Positions 1-4,889 of a stretch of 5,531 bases of DNA are shown here, in pieces. The translations under genes and the position numbers were made by a program. The notes under the pieces were generated by a model that saw only the letters and a list, made by a program, of their open reading frames with translations, was not told the origin of the DNA and did not search any database. This DNA comes from Flavobacteriales bacterium (GTDB taxonomy: Bacteria > Bacteroidota > Bacteroidia > Flavobacteriales_D > Crocinitomicaceae): the NCBI GenBank assembly GCA_947496835.1, contig CANMFV010000087.1:1-5531 (forward strand). The letters are read 5' to 3'. Positions within the stretch are counted from its first letter, which is position 1, and each line of letters starts with the position of its first letter.

Positions 1-357
1 GAGAAAATTCCTTTCGAACAAAAAGCAACGGTTTGTTCACTTTCGGATGAATATGAATTAATTGAAGGTGAACTTTCTGGTTGGGAATGGGGTTCAACAA
101 TTCACATGTATAAAAAGAATGGAAAAATCTTCTTTGTATTTATAGAGGGCGGTGCTGAAGCATATACTTTTGAGAGAAGGTATTATTGTGATAAAGATGA
201 AAATGTGATCAGATTTTTAGAGCGTGAATCTGATGACGGAAGCCAGCCTACTGGACCACAAACGACGAAAGCACTTCAACAATCAGCAACAAATATTCGC
301 GATTACATTAAGGAAGATTTAAAAGAAATTGAAAAGATTTTGAAGGAAGAAATCTAA
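1..357 (+). CDS. Hypothetical protein, 3' part (5' end outside window)
   Basis: The reading frame is open from the first base to the TAA at 355..357, giving 118 residues in the window. The first in-frame ATG is at 106, but the 35 codons before it read as ordinary protein (a Trp-rich GELSGWEWGSTIH segment leads straight into the next strand). I therefore take the gene to begin upstream of the window; a start at 106 giving 83 residues is the alternative. The visible part alternates hydrophobic and polar residues as in beta-strands (KIFFVFIEGG, then AYTFERRYYCD), and ends in a charged amphipathic helix rich in Lys and Glu (about the last 30 residues). I recognise no family and see no catalytic motif. 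No clear rho-independent terminator follows it. Function unknown. Confidence 0.7.
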   Translation, partial: EKIPFEQKATVCSLSDEYELIEGELSGWEWGSTIHMYKKNGKIFFVFIEGGAEAYTFERRYYCDKDENVIRFLERESDDGSQPTGPQTTKALQQSATNIRDYIKEDLKEIEKILKEEI

Positions 358-546
358 TGTTAAATATGATATCCCAAGATAAATTTTCACACCATCATAA
401 ACGATAAAAAACGGATTCATTTATGTCAAATTCATTCAAGATGAAATAAACAGAGGGTTTGAATAGTGAAAATTGAAGAAATATAATTGTCCGTACATGC
501 GGAACCCGAAAAGCATCAGAGTAGAGAAATCAAATAAATTAGAATC
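358..546. other. Intergenic region, 189 bp
   Basis: This AT-rich gap separates the truncated gene from the lipoprotein gene. I see no strong hairpin followed by a T-run, so no terminator is called for the upstream gene. It holds a candidate promoter for the downstream gene (458..489) and a short imperfect dyad TCCG/CGGA around 490..503, too weak to call. A 16-codon ATG frame starts directly at 358 after the upstream stop, but nothing supports it as a gene. Confidence 0.6.
458..489 (+). promoter_or_regulatory. Candidate Bacteroidota-type promoter for the DUF1566 lipoprotein gene
   Basis: TTTG at 458..461 is followed after 20 bases by TATAATTG at 482..489. This fits the Bacteroidota pattern of TTG, 17-23 bases, then TAnnTTTG, with one mismatch in the -7 box (A for the first T of TTTG). 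Transcription would begin near 495, giving a leader of about 50 bases before the ATG at 547. Such motifs arise by chance in AT-rich DNA, so this is tentative. Confidence 0.35.
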
Positions 547-1323
547 ATGAAACTAAAATTTGCCTTTATATCAATTGTTACGCTGATGGCTTTTACATCG
601 TGTAAAAAAATGAAAGGACCAAGATTAACGATCAACGGATCGAACGACACAATCATCACCTTGTATAGTACGTATACAGATCCAGGAGCTTCGGCAACGA
701 ACAAAGACGGATCGCCACTTGATGTCACCGTTGATAATCCAGTGAACACCTCTGAAGTTGGTTATTACTATGTTAGTTACACCGCGACAAATAAATATGC
801 AAGCGTCGAATTAAAACGAAAAGTCACTGTTTTAGCTAATATTGGTCAAACCTACAAAGGCGGAATGTTCTTTGCCTATGTGCAACAAGGTGATGTCGGT
901 TATGTGGATGGAGAGATACACGGTTTGGTTTGTTCTTCCTCCGACCAAAGTACTGGAGTGGCTTGGGGTTGTCAAGGTGGAAATGTTCAAACATCAGACT
1001 TAAATGGATCAGGTTCCAATAATACTACGCTCATTGAAAATTCATGTGGCGAGGCAAACATTGCCGCGAAAATCTGTTCGAATCTCACTTTGAATGGCTA
1101 TTCAGATTGGCATTTGCCTTCAAAAAATGAATTGAAATACATGTATCAAAACCTTCATTTAAACGGATTAGGAAATTTCTCTACCACACCCGGGGATAAT
1201 TTTTATTGGAGTTCCTCACAGTTCGATAATGGACAAGCATGGTACAGGTATTTTGCCACCAACAACGAAACCACCGGATTTAAAAACGGTACCTTGAGAG
1301 TGAGGGCAGTTAGAATGTTTTAG
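547..1323 (+). CDS. Surface lipoprotein with Ig-like (DUF5011-type) and DUF1566 domains
   Basis: 258 residues. The N-terminus has a Lys-flanked hydrophobic segment ending in AFTSC (Cys19), a lipobox with Phe at -3, so signal peptidase II processing and membrane anchoring are likely. Residues about 32-96 look like a DUF5011/Cry22Aa-type Ig-like domain: YTDPGASATNKDG, then VNTSEVGYYYVSYTATN, ending in a KRKVTV strand. Residues about 100-258 match the DUF1566 (Lcl-like) pattern: GYSDWHLPSKNEL at 184-196, FYWSSSQ at 219-225, AWYRYF at 231-236, and a terminal RVRAVRMF. Four Cys outside the lipobox (129, 142, 167, 177) could form disulfides. Such proteins are common in Bacteroidota envelopes, and DUF1566 is related to adhesin-type C-lectin-like folds, but the ligand is unknown. 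The start is the only ATG giving the signal sequence. It is followed by a terminator at 1373..1422, so it is probably monocistronic. Confidence 0.9.
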   Translation: MKLKFAFISIVTLMAFTSCKKMKGPRLTINGSNDTIITLYSTYTDPGASATNKDGSPLDVTVDNPVNTSEVGYYYVSYTATNKYASVELKRKVTVLANIGQTYKGGMFFAYVQQGDVGYVDGEIHGLVCSSSDQSTGVAWGCQGGNVQTSDLNGSGSNNTTLIENSCGEANIAAKICSNLTLNGYSDWHLPSKNELKYMYQNLHLNGLGNFSTTPGDNFYWSSSQFDNGQAWYRYFATNNETTGFKNGTLRVRAVRMF

Positions 1324-1372
1324 GTGTTGAATGGAAAAGAGTAAAGTCGGATAAAAACTCGGATAAACGAAA

Positions 1373-1422
1373 AAAAGCAGAGTTCCAAACTTCGCTTTCG
1401 CTATGTTTCTCACTCTGCTTTT
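1373..1422. terminator. Bidirectional rho-independent terminator between convergent genes
   Basis: AAAAGCAGAGT (1373..1383) is the exact reverse complement of ACTCTGCTTTT (1412..1422), giving an 11-bp perfect stem. The 28-base loop can form an inner AAAC/GTTT stem (1387..1390 with 1405..1408) after a symmetric 3x3 internal loop. On the plus strand it follows the lipoprotein stop by 49 bases and ends in TTTT. On the minus strand it lies 3 bases beyond the tRNA 3' end and ends in seven Ts (complement of the As at 1370..1376). It therefore looks stronger for the tRNA transcript. Confidence 0.75.
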
Positions 1423-1425
1423 ATG

Positions 1426-1507
1426 TACCCCGGGCCGGAATCGAACCGGCACTCCCGAAAGAACAGGATTTTGAATCCAGCGCGTCTACCAGTTCCGCCA
1501 CCGGGGC
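1426..1507 (-). tRNA. tRNA-Leu (anticodon CAA)
   Basis: The minus strand folds as an 82-base class II tRNA. The acceptor stem is GCCCCGG/CCGGGGT, with a terminal G1-U72 wobble as in some other bacterial leucine tRNAs, and discriminator A73 at 1426. The D-arm is GCG...CGC around a GGTAGA loop. The anticodon loop is TTCAAAA, with anticodon CAA at 1473..1471, which reads UUG. The 13-base variable arm has a short stem capped by TTCG, and the T-arm is GCCGG-TTCGATT-CCGGC. The second anticodon-stem pair is a U-U mismatch (CTGGA against TCCTG). CCA is not encoded: the bases after A73 are CAT, so a CCA-adding enzyme must complete it. The long variable arm excludes most other isotypes, and with a CAA anticodon leucine is secure. 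Confidence 0.97.
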
Positions 1508-1517
1508 ATTCAGGGTG

Positions 1518-1549
1518 CAAAGATAATAATAAATTCAGTTATCTTCCAA
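1518..1549 (-). promoter_or_regulatory. Promoter of tRNA-Leu, Bacteroidota -33/-7 type
   Basis: Read on the minus strand, TTG (1549..1547) is followed after 21 bases by TATCTTTG (1525..1518), an exact match to TAnnTTTG. The spacing lies inside the 17-23 range known for Bacteroidota sigma-A promoters. The tRNA 5' end is only 10 bases beyond the -7 box, so the precursor would have a 5' leader of only a few bases. The tRNA can thus be expressed independently of ppx/gppA upstream. Confidence 0.75.
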
Positions 1550-1594
1550 AAAATGCGCCCACATAGTTGGACGATGCTCAGTAAACGATGCTGC

Positions 1595-2473
1595 CTACCC
1601 CTTTGATCTCAAGTACATGTCGTAAATCATTCCATCGGACAATCCGATTTTAGGAACATCGATTTGCTGGATGCCTAATTTTGCCATGACGAATAAATAG
1701 ATTTCCAATGCTGGAACAATAACGTCTGCGCGGTCGGGCTTTAATTGAAACTGATCGATGCGTTCTTCGACGGTAAGTTTTCCTAGTTTATTCATCAAGG
1801 AATTCATTTTTGTCATACTTAAGGAATCTTTGTCCTTTAAGCCAACCATTTTATGAATCTTATTGATGTTTCCACCGGTACCGAATAAACGGTGTGGAAT
1901 GGATGAATCTACTTCTGTTTCTATCCAGGTACTGATGTCGGTCCAGATTTTCTTGGACACTTTTCCACGAAGCATGCGGATGGTTCCCAGTTCGAAGGAA
2001 CGAGAAGCACGTTTTTGTCCGTTTTCGAAGACACTAATTTCGGTACTTCCACCGCCAACGTCGATCACCATAAAAGGCTGAGATTGATCGAAGTCAATCA
2101 GAAAGAACGTGCCAAAGATGAGCTCTGCTTCGGTTTGACCAGAAATAATCTCGATGTTAACACCGGTTTTCTCTTTGATTTTCTCTTGGACTTTAATTCC
2201 ATTACGTGCTTCACGCATGGCAGACGTTGCGACAGCGCGCAGTTGCTCGACTTCGAAAATGTGTGCAATTAATTTAAAGGCCTGAATGCAATCAATAAAT
2301 TGATCGATCTTCTTTTTGGATAGCCTACCTTGGTCGAATACTTCTTCACCGAGGCGCAATGGAATGCGTGAGTAGGAATGTTTCTTCACGTACGCATGGT
2401 CTCCGTCATAACAGACTTCCCCCACGAGTAAACGTGCTGCATTTGTTCCTATATCTATCGCTCCAAATTTCAT
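1595..2473 (-). CDS. Ppx/GppA family phosphatase (exopolyphosphatase / pppGpp hydrolase)
   Basis: 292 residues, the usual length of the short two-domain Ppx/GppA form; the roughly 500-residue E. coli proteins have an extra C-terminal module absent here. The fold is the actin/Hsp70-like ATPase type. Visible motifs are AIDIGTNAARLLV (5-17, phosphate 1), VATSAMREARN (81-91), SGQTEAEL (111-118), VIDVGGGSTEI (136-146, phosphate 2, with Asp138 and Glu145), LGTIRM (162-167), GTGGN (198-202) and DRADVIVPAL (247-256). Glu115 occupies the position of the catalytic glutamate (E121 in E. coli PPX), while its usual neighbouring Glu is Thr114. Members release phosphate from polyphosphate ends or convert pppGpp to ppGpp in the cytoplasm; sequence alone does not decide which. 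It lies 118 bases downstream of the secreted propeller gene on the same strand, with its own -7 box. No ppk is visible nearby. Confidence 0.95.
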   Translation of the reverse strand: MKFGAIDIGTNAARLLVGEVCYDGDHAYVKKHSYSRIPLRLGEEVFDQGRLSKKKIDQFIDCIQAFKLIAHIFEVEQLRAVATSAMREARNGIKVQEKIKEKTGVNIEIISGQTEAELIFGTFFLIDFDQSQPFMVIDVGGGSTEISVFENGQKRASRSFELGTIRMLRGKVSKKIWTDISTWIETEVDSSIPHRLFGTGGNINKIHKMVGLKDKDSLSMTKMNSLMNKLGKLTVEERIDQFQLKPDRADVIVPALEIYLFVMAKLGIQQIDVPKIGLSDGMIYDMYLRSKG

Positions 2474-2488
2474 CTGCTAATCTTGGCA

Positions 2489-2496
2489 CAAAGATA
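2489..2496 (-). promoter_or_regulatory. -7 promoter box of the ppx/gppA gene
   Basis: TATCTTTG on the minus strand is an exact TAnnTTTG match 15 bases before the ATG at 2473, so the leader would be roughly 10 bases. No TTG occurs at the expected -33 distance; that position falls on the palindrome at 2515..2526. The identical octamer serves the tRNA-Leu promoter in this window, which supports the call. Confidence 0.55.
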
Positions 2497-2514
2497 ATTG
2501 AAATGTTAGCGGTG

Positions 2515-2526
2515 AGTAAGCTTACT
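2515..2526. promoter_or_regulatory. Perfect 12-bp palindrome AGTAAGCTTACT, possible operator
   Basis: AGTAAGCTTACT is its own reverse complement. It starts 18 bases upstream of the ppx/gppA -7 box and so covers the place where a -33 element would lie. A dimeric regulator site is one reading; a chance palindrome in AT-rich DNA is the other. Confidence 0.3.
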
Positions 2527-2542
2527 TAAAATGTTTAAACTT

Positions 2543-2561
2543 TTTTAATTAACAATTAAAA
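2543..2561. repeat. All-A/T inverted repeat between propeller gene and ppx
   Basis: TTTTAATT and AATTAAAA form a perfect 8-bp inverted repeat around AAC. It lies about 30 bases beyond the stop of the propeller gene. It has no G-C pairs, and no T-run follows on the minus strand, so it would be a poor terminator. Read-through from the propeller gene into ppx/gppA is therefore possible. Confidence 0.45.
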
Positions 2562-2591
2562 TTCTTCTAAGTAAAGAGGTATGAAAAGATG

Positions 2592-3824
2592 TTAGTTTTT
2601 AACAAAACGGTAGGACTCACTACCTGCTTTTGTTTTCAATTTCACGAGGAACATTCCTGGACTTAGTTCGGATAGTGAAATATGTGCGGAAGTTTCATTT
2701 GGCATTTGTGAATAAAGGATTGAACCATTTAATTGTTGGATTTCAATCTCTTCAATTGGACTTGATGCAACGATGTGTAATTCCTCTTGAACTGGACGTG
2801 GATACAATTTAACAGATACATCTTGTTCTTGGATACTTGCCGAAGCAGGATTTGCGCGTGTGGCTTCCGCTTGATAACATTCGCTTTGTATACGGTACAT
2901 GTCAAAGTAATTCCCGTTAGAGGAAATAACTGGTTGAGAAACAACAGATCCATCAAGAAGTGATAATCCCACCAATTTAATTCCTGTACTATCCATGGTT
3001 TGAAAATAATACACCAAGTTTGCAGGGTCAATTGCTCCACCAGAGTTCATGATGTAATTATCAAAATCAAGTAGCGTGGGAAGTTGTGTGACTACGCCAG
3101 TCGATACGTTGATTTTCCCAAGAGCTTTCACTCCGTTATCCATGATAAGTCCATACATGGTTGTGTCTGCGCAACTATAAGCGAAATTATCAAACGTAAT
3201 TCCATTTCCCATGAGTGTAATCATAGGGTCACTGTAAATTTGGCCATTGTAAAGATCGAGTCCGACAAATTTCCCTTCTGATTCAAAATAGTAGACCATT
3301 AAATAAGGATCAATGGCACTGCCTGTCATCGTATAACTTTGCGCTATCGATGTGGGAGAAACGATGGAAACAGCACCAGTGGTTAAATCACAGGTCGCAA
3401 GGCGCATATCTCCCGTGATTATCCCTGTAAGTGGATCGTAAACGACTTGGCTATACAATCCGTACATACTGGTATCAGCGGTATTGAATCGAAAATTATT
3501 GAAGTCTCCAATCGTATTCGGCAGTGTTACTGTAACATCATTCAACACAGTGCCATTTTGTAAATCCACTGAGAGCCATGAATCCTCATCTTGGTAAGTG
3601 TAGCTCATGTTATATGGATTCAAGGCTGCTCCGGTTGCATTAATCGCGATACTTAGGGTATTTGCTGGACCAATTGTCGTAATGACTCCAGTTAAAGGAT
3701 CCATACTAGCGAGCTGAACACTAGTGGGATTCAGTATTCTGTATAAACCGTACATGGTATTGTCAATTTGCGCGTTGAGTTCAGTGCCAAGGAACGAAAG
3801 AACAATTAAGAATATTTTTTTCAT
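2592..3824 (-). CDS. Secreted T9SS cargo protein with three tandem repeats, probable beta-propeller
   Basis: 410 residues from the ATG at 3824 (MKKIFLIVLSF). A TTG two codons upstream at 3830 could extend it, but the ATG followed by Lys-Lys and a hydrophobic stretch gives a standard signal peptide, probably cleaved at NA/Q (residues 18-19). Three repeats begin with a D-T-x-MYGL signature at Met24, Met120 and Met223. Each has two half-units: one ending in DxxTGxVT, the other of the form YYF...GLDLxxGxV. Residues about 335-410 are a Por-type T9SS sorting domain: LYPRPVQEELHIV, IEEIEIQQLNGSILY, ISLSELSPGMFLVKLKTKAG, final RFVKN. The usual YPNP is YPRP here. The product is expected to cross the outer membrane by T9SS and be released or surface-attached. 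Its ligand is unknown; no catalytic motif is visible. Confidence 0.9.
   Translation of the reverse strand: MKKIFLIVLSFLGTELNAQIDNTMYGLYRILNPTSVQLASMDPLTGVITTIGPANTLSIAINATGAALNPYNMSYTYQDEDSWLSVDLQNGTVLNDVTVTLPNTIGDFNNFRFNTADTSMYGLYSQVVYDPLTGIITGDMRLATCDLTTGAVSIVSPTSIAQSYTMTGSAIDPYLMVYYFESEGKFVGLDLYNGQIYSDPMITLMGNGITFDNFAYSCADTTMYGLIMDNGVKALGKINVSTGVVTQLPTLLDFDNYIMNSGGAIDPANLVYYFQTMDSTGIKLVGLSLLDGSVVSQPVISSNGNYFDMYRIQSECYQAEATRANPASASIQEQDVSVKLYPRPVQEELHIVASSPIEEIEIQQLNGSILYSQMPNETSAHISLSELSPGMFLVKLKTKAGSESYRFVKN
2880..3755 (-). repeat. Three protein-level tandem repeats of about 93-103 residues
   Basis: The units cover residues 24-119, 120-222 and 223 to about 315 of the T9SS cargo protein. 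Shared positions include MYGL at the start, a D/N-x-x-TG-x-(I/V)-(T/S) turn, G-(A/S)-(A/G)-(L/I)-(N/D)-P in the middle, and a (L/V)-x-Y-x-(Y/F) strand before a (S/G)-(V/L)-(D/S)-L-x-(N/D)-G turn. The DNA has diverged, so this is an old internal duplication and not a simple nucleotide repeat. Confidence 0.8.
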
Positions 3825-3844
3825 ATGCAACGATTAAAGTAGAA

Positions 3845-3873
3845 CGAATTTACGCTAAAACACTTATTCCCAA
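3845..3873 (-). promoter_or_regulatory. Candidate promoter of the T9SS cargo gene
   Basis: On the minus strand, TTG (3873..3871) is followed after 18 bases by TAAATTCG (3852..3845), one mismatch from TAnnTTTG. The leader to the ATG at 3824 would be roughly 15 bases. Tentative: the match is imperfect and the region is AT-rich. Confidence 0.3.
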
Positions 3874-3939
3874 CACTTGTTCGCAAGGTGCTTAATTGAT
3901 TCGTTCGTTTAAATCGATAATATAAGCTTAAGTCAAACT

Positions 3940-3958
3940 ATTTTTTTATTAAAAAAAT
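3940..3958. repeat. A/T-tract inverted repeat
   Basis: ATTTTTTT and AAAAAAAT flank ATT, giving an 8-bp perfect inverted repeat with a T7 and an A7 tract. Such tracts bend DNA or act as UP-like elements upstream of promoters. As RNA it would be a weak hairpin, so a terminator is unlikely here between divergent genes. Confidence 0.5.
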
Positions 3959-3987
3959 TACACAAAACAAGAAATAACCCTTAGTTC

Positions 3988-4017
3988 TTAACCTGTTTTT
4001 CATTTAAAGTTAACCTG
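3988..4017 (+). promoter_or_regulatory. Direct repeat TTAACCTG x2, possible regulator binding sites
   Basis: TTAACCTG occurs at 3988..3995 and 4010..4017. Both are followed by a T-rich run (GTTAACCTGATTTT and CTTAACCTGTTTTT). The spacing of 22 bases start to start is about two helical turns, so both copies would face the same side of the helix. They lie 42-71 bases upstream of the paralog-pair ATG, a usual place for an activator. A degenerate ATAACCC copy is at 3974..3980. Confidence 0.4.
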
Positions 4018-4046
4018 ATTTTAATCCAGAAAAAACATAGTCGCCG

Positions 4047-4054
4047 TAAACTTG
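4047..4054 (+). promoter_or_regulatory. Weak -7-like box before the paralog pair
   Basis: TAAACTTG differs from TAnnTTTG by one base. It ends only 4 bases before the ATG at 4059, which would make the mRNA essentially leaderless, and no TTG lies at -33. The real promoter may be elsewhere, or may depend on an activator at the TTAACCTG repeats. Confidence 0.2.
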
Positions 4055-4058
4055 CATC

Positions 4059-4868
4059 ATGAAAAAATGTGCTTTTATTGTGTGCTTTATTTTTGTTCAA
4101 TTGAGTCTTTTTGGCCAGTCAGGGCTTGAAGGAATTATTGTAGAAAAATACTATGTGTCCACGAAAAAAGATAACTCAAAGAAACACTTGAGTGGAGAAC
4201 TTCCTGTTGGAAGCACGACATACCGCATTTACGTTGACATGGCGCCAGGTTGTCACTTTATGGCTGCCTACGGAGCACCTGGACATCCGTTGGAAATAAA
4301 ATCCACTGAATCTATATATAATCATTTAGATAATGGAGCAGAACATCCGCTAAGAATTCCAGAACGATCTTATAAGAAAAACATTACCGCCCTGGATTCT
4401 TGGATTACGATTGGTCCAGCTGGAGAAGCCTTCATGGGTGTTTTAAAAGAATCAGACACACTAAAAGATTTCGGAACAATACTTCCTTTTGAAAAAGGAT
4501 TTTTGCTGTCCGACAAAAAGGAAATGGGCTTTGCTTTACAAAAACGCAATGGATTCTTGCGAACAGAGAACCTGCCGAAAATAACCATGTACCATATAGA
4601 CTCGAATGTGCGTGTTTTAGGATCAGAAACAATAGGAAATTCGTTTCGAATCGAAAATGGCGCATGGGCTTGCATGGGTAAAGGAGTTGCTGGAGTAGAT
4701 TCTTTAAACTCAAATACCCTTCTTATTGCTCAAATCACAACGAAAGGTCAAATCAGTTATGAATTAAACCTGATGCTTCGAAATGCAGACGGAAGTATTG
4801 TTAATTACGTTGCGAAAGATCCAATTGAAAAAGAGGTCTTGCACAAATCTTTAATATCGAATAAATAA
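4059..4868 (+). CDS. Secreted protein of unknown family, paralog of the next gene
   Basis: 269 residues, complete. MKK plus a hydrophobic stretch ending SLFGQ gives a signal peptide, probably cleaved before Gln20. The mature N-terminus reads GLEGIIVEKYYVS, followed by LPVGSTTYRIYVDMAPG (49-64), YGAPGHPLEI (71-80), LDSWITIGPAGEAFMGVLK (112-130), TIGNSFRIENGAW (191-203) and LLIAQITTKGQISYELNLML (221-240). The pattern is mostly beta-strand. It aligns along its length with the product starting at 4890: residues 51-130 align without gaps to residues 57-136 there, with 29 of 80 identical by hand count. I see no T9SS sorting domain at its C-terminus, no lipobox and no catalytic motif. It is probably periplasmic or released. 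The downstream gene starts 21 bases after its stop, so the two likely form an operon. Family and function not recognised. Confidence 0.85.
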   Translation: MKKCAFIVCFIFVQLSLFGQSGLEGIIVEKYYVSTKKDNSKKHLSGELPVGSTTYRIYVDMAPGCHFMAAYGAPGHPLEIKSTESIYNHLDNGAEHPLRIPERSYKKNITALDSWITIGPAGEAFMGVLKESDTLKDFGTILPFEKGFLLSDKKEMGFALQKRNGFLRTENLPKITMYHIDSNVRVLGSETIGNSFRIENGAWACMGKGVAGVDSLNSNTLLIAQITTKGQISYELNLMLRNADGSIVNYVAKDPIEKEVLHKSLISNK

Positions 4869-4889
4869 AAACCACTTTATCTAAATCCT

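Larger units (their letters stand above)
3825..4058. other. Divergent intergenic regulatory region, 234 bp
   Basis: This region lies between the minus-strand propeller gene and the plus-strand paralog pair, so it must carry promoters for both. From left to right I see a candidate minus-strand promoter (3845..3873), a small hairpin CACTTG-TTCG-CAAGGTG with one bulged base (3874..3890), a TAAGCTTA palindrome (3923..3930), an A/T-tract inverted repeat (3940..3958), two TTAACCTG direct repeats (3988..4017) and a weak -7-like box (4047..4054). No open reading frame of note is present. Confidence 0.7.

Noticed and set aside
358..408. 16-codon ATG frame directly after the stop of the first gene
   Set aside because: Too short, with no conserved features and a His-rich tail of random appearance; AT-rich intergenic DNA often has such frames.
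516..749. Minus-strand frame of 77 codons
   Set aside because: It overlaps the signal peptide and Ig-like part of the well-supported lipoprotein gene and shows no family motif.
1347..1368. Short repeat TCGGATAAA x2 after the lipoprotein gene
   Set aside because: Only two 9-bp copies 14 bases apart; no array, no conserved spacer, and no link to a CRISPR or mobile element.
1216..1452. Minus-strand frame of 78 codons
   Set aside because: It runs through the terminator and into the tRNA-Leu gene and overlaps the DUF1566 domain; it is a shadow frame.
1863..2272. Two plus-strand frames inside ppx/gppA
   Set aside because: They lie antisense to highly conserved Ppx/GppA motifs and have no recognisable protein features.
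2729..3040. Minus-strand frame of 103 codons in another phase of the propeller gene
   Set aside because: It covers part of the T9SS domain and third repeat in a different frame; the main frame has a signal peptide, repeats and sorting domain.
3874..3890. Hairpin CACTTG-TTCG-CAAGGTG as a terminator or riboswitch
   Set aside because: It has a bulged base, no T-run on either side, and lies between divergent genes where no terminator is needed.
4370..4713. Two overlapping minus-strand frames of 93-101 codons
   Set aside because: Both are antisense to the first paralog, whose protein is conserved with its neighbour; no independent support.
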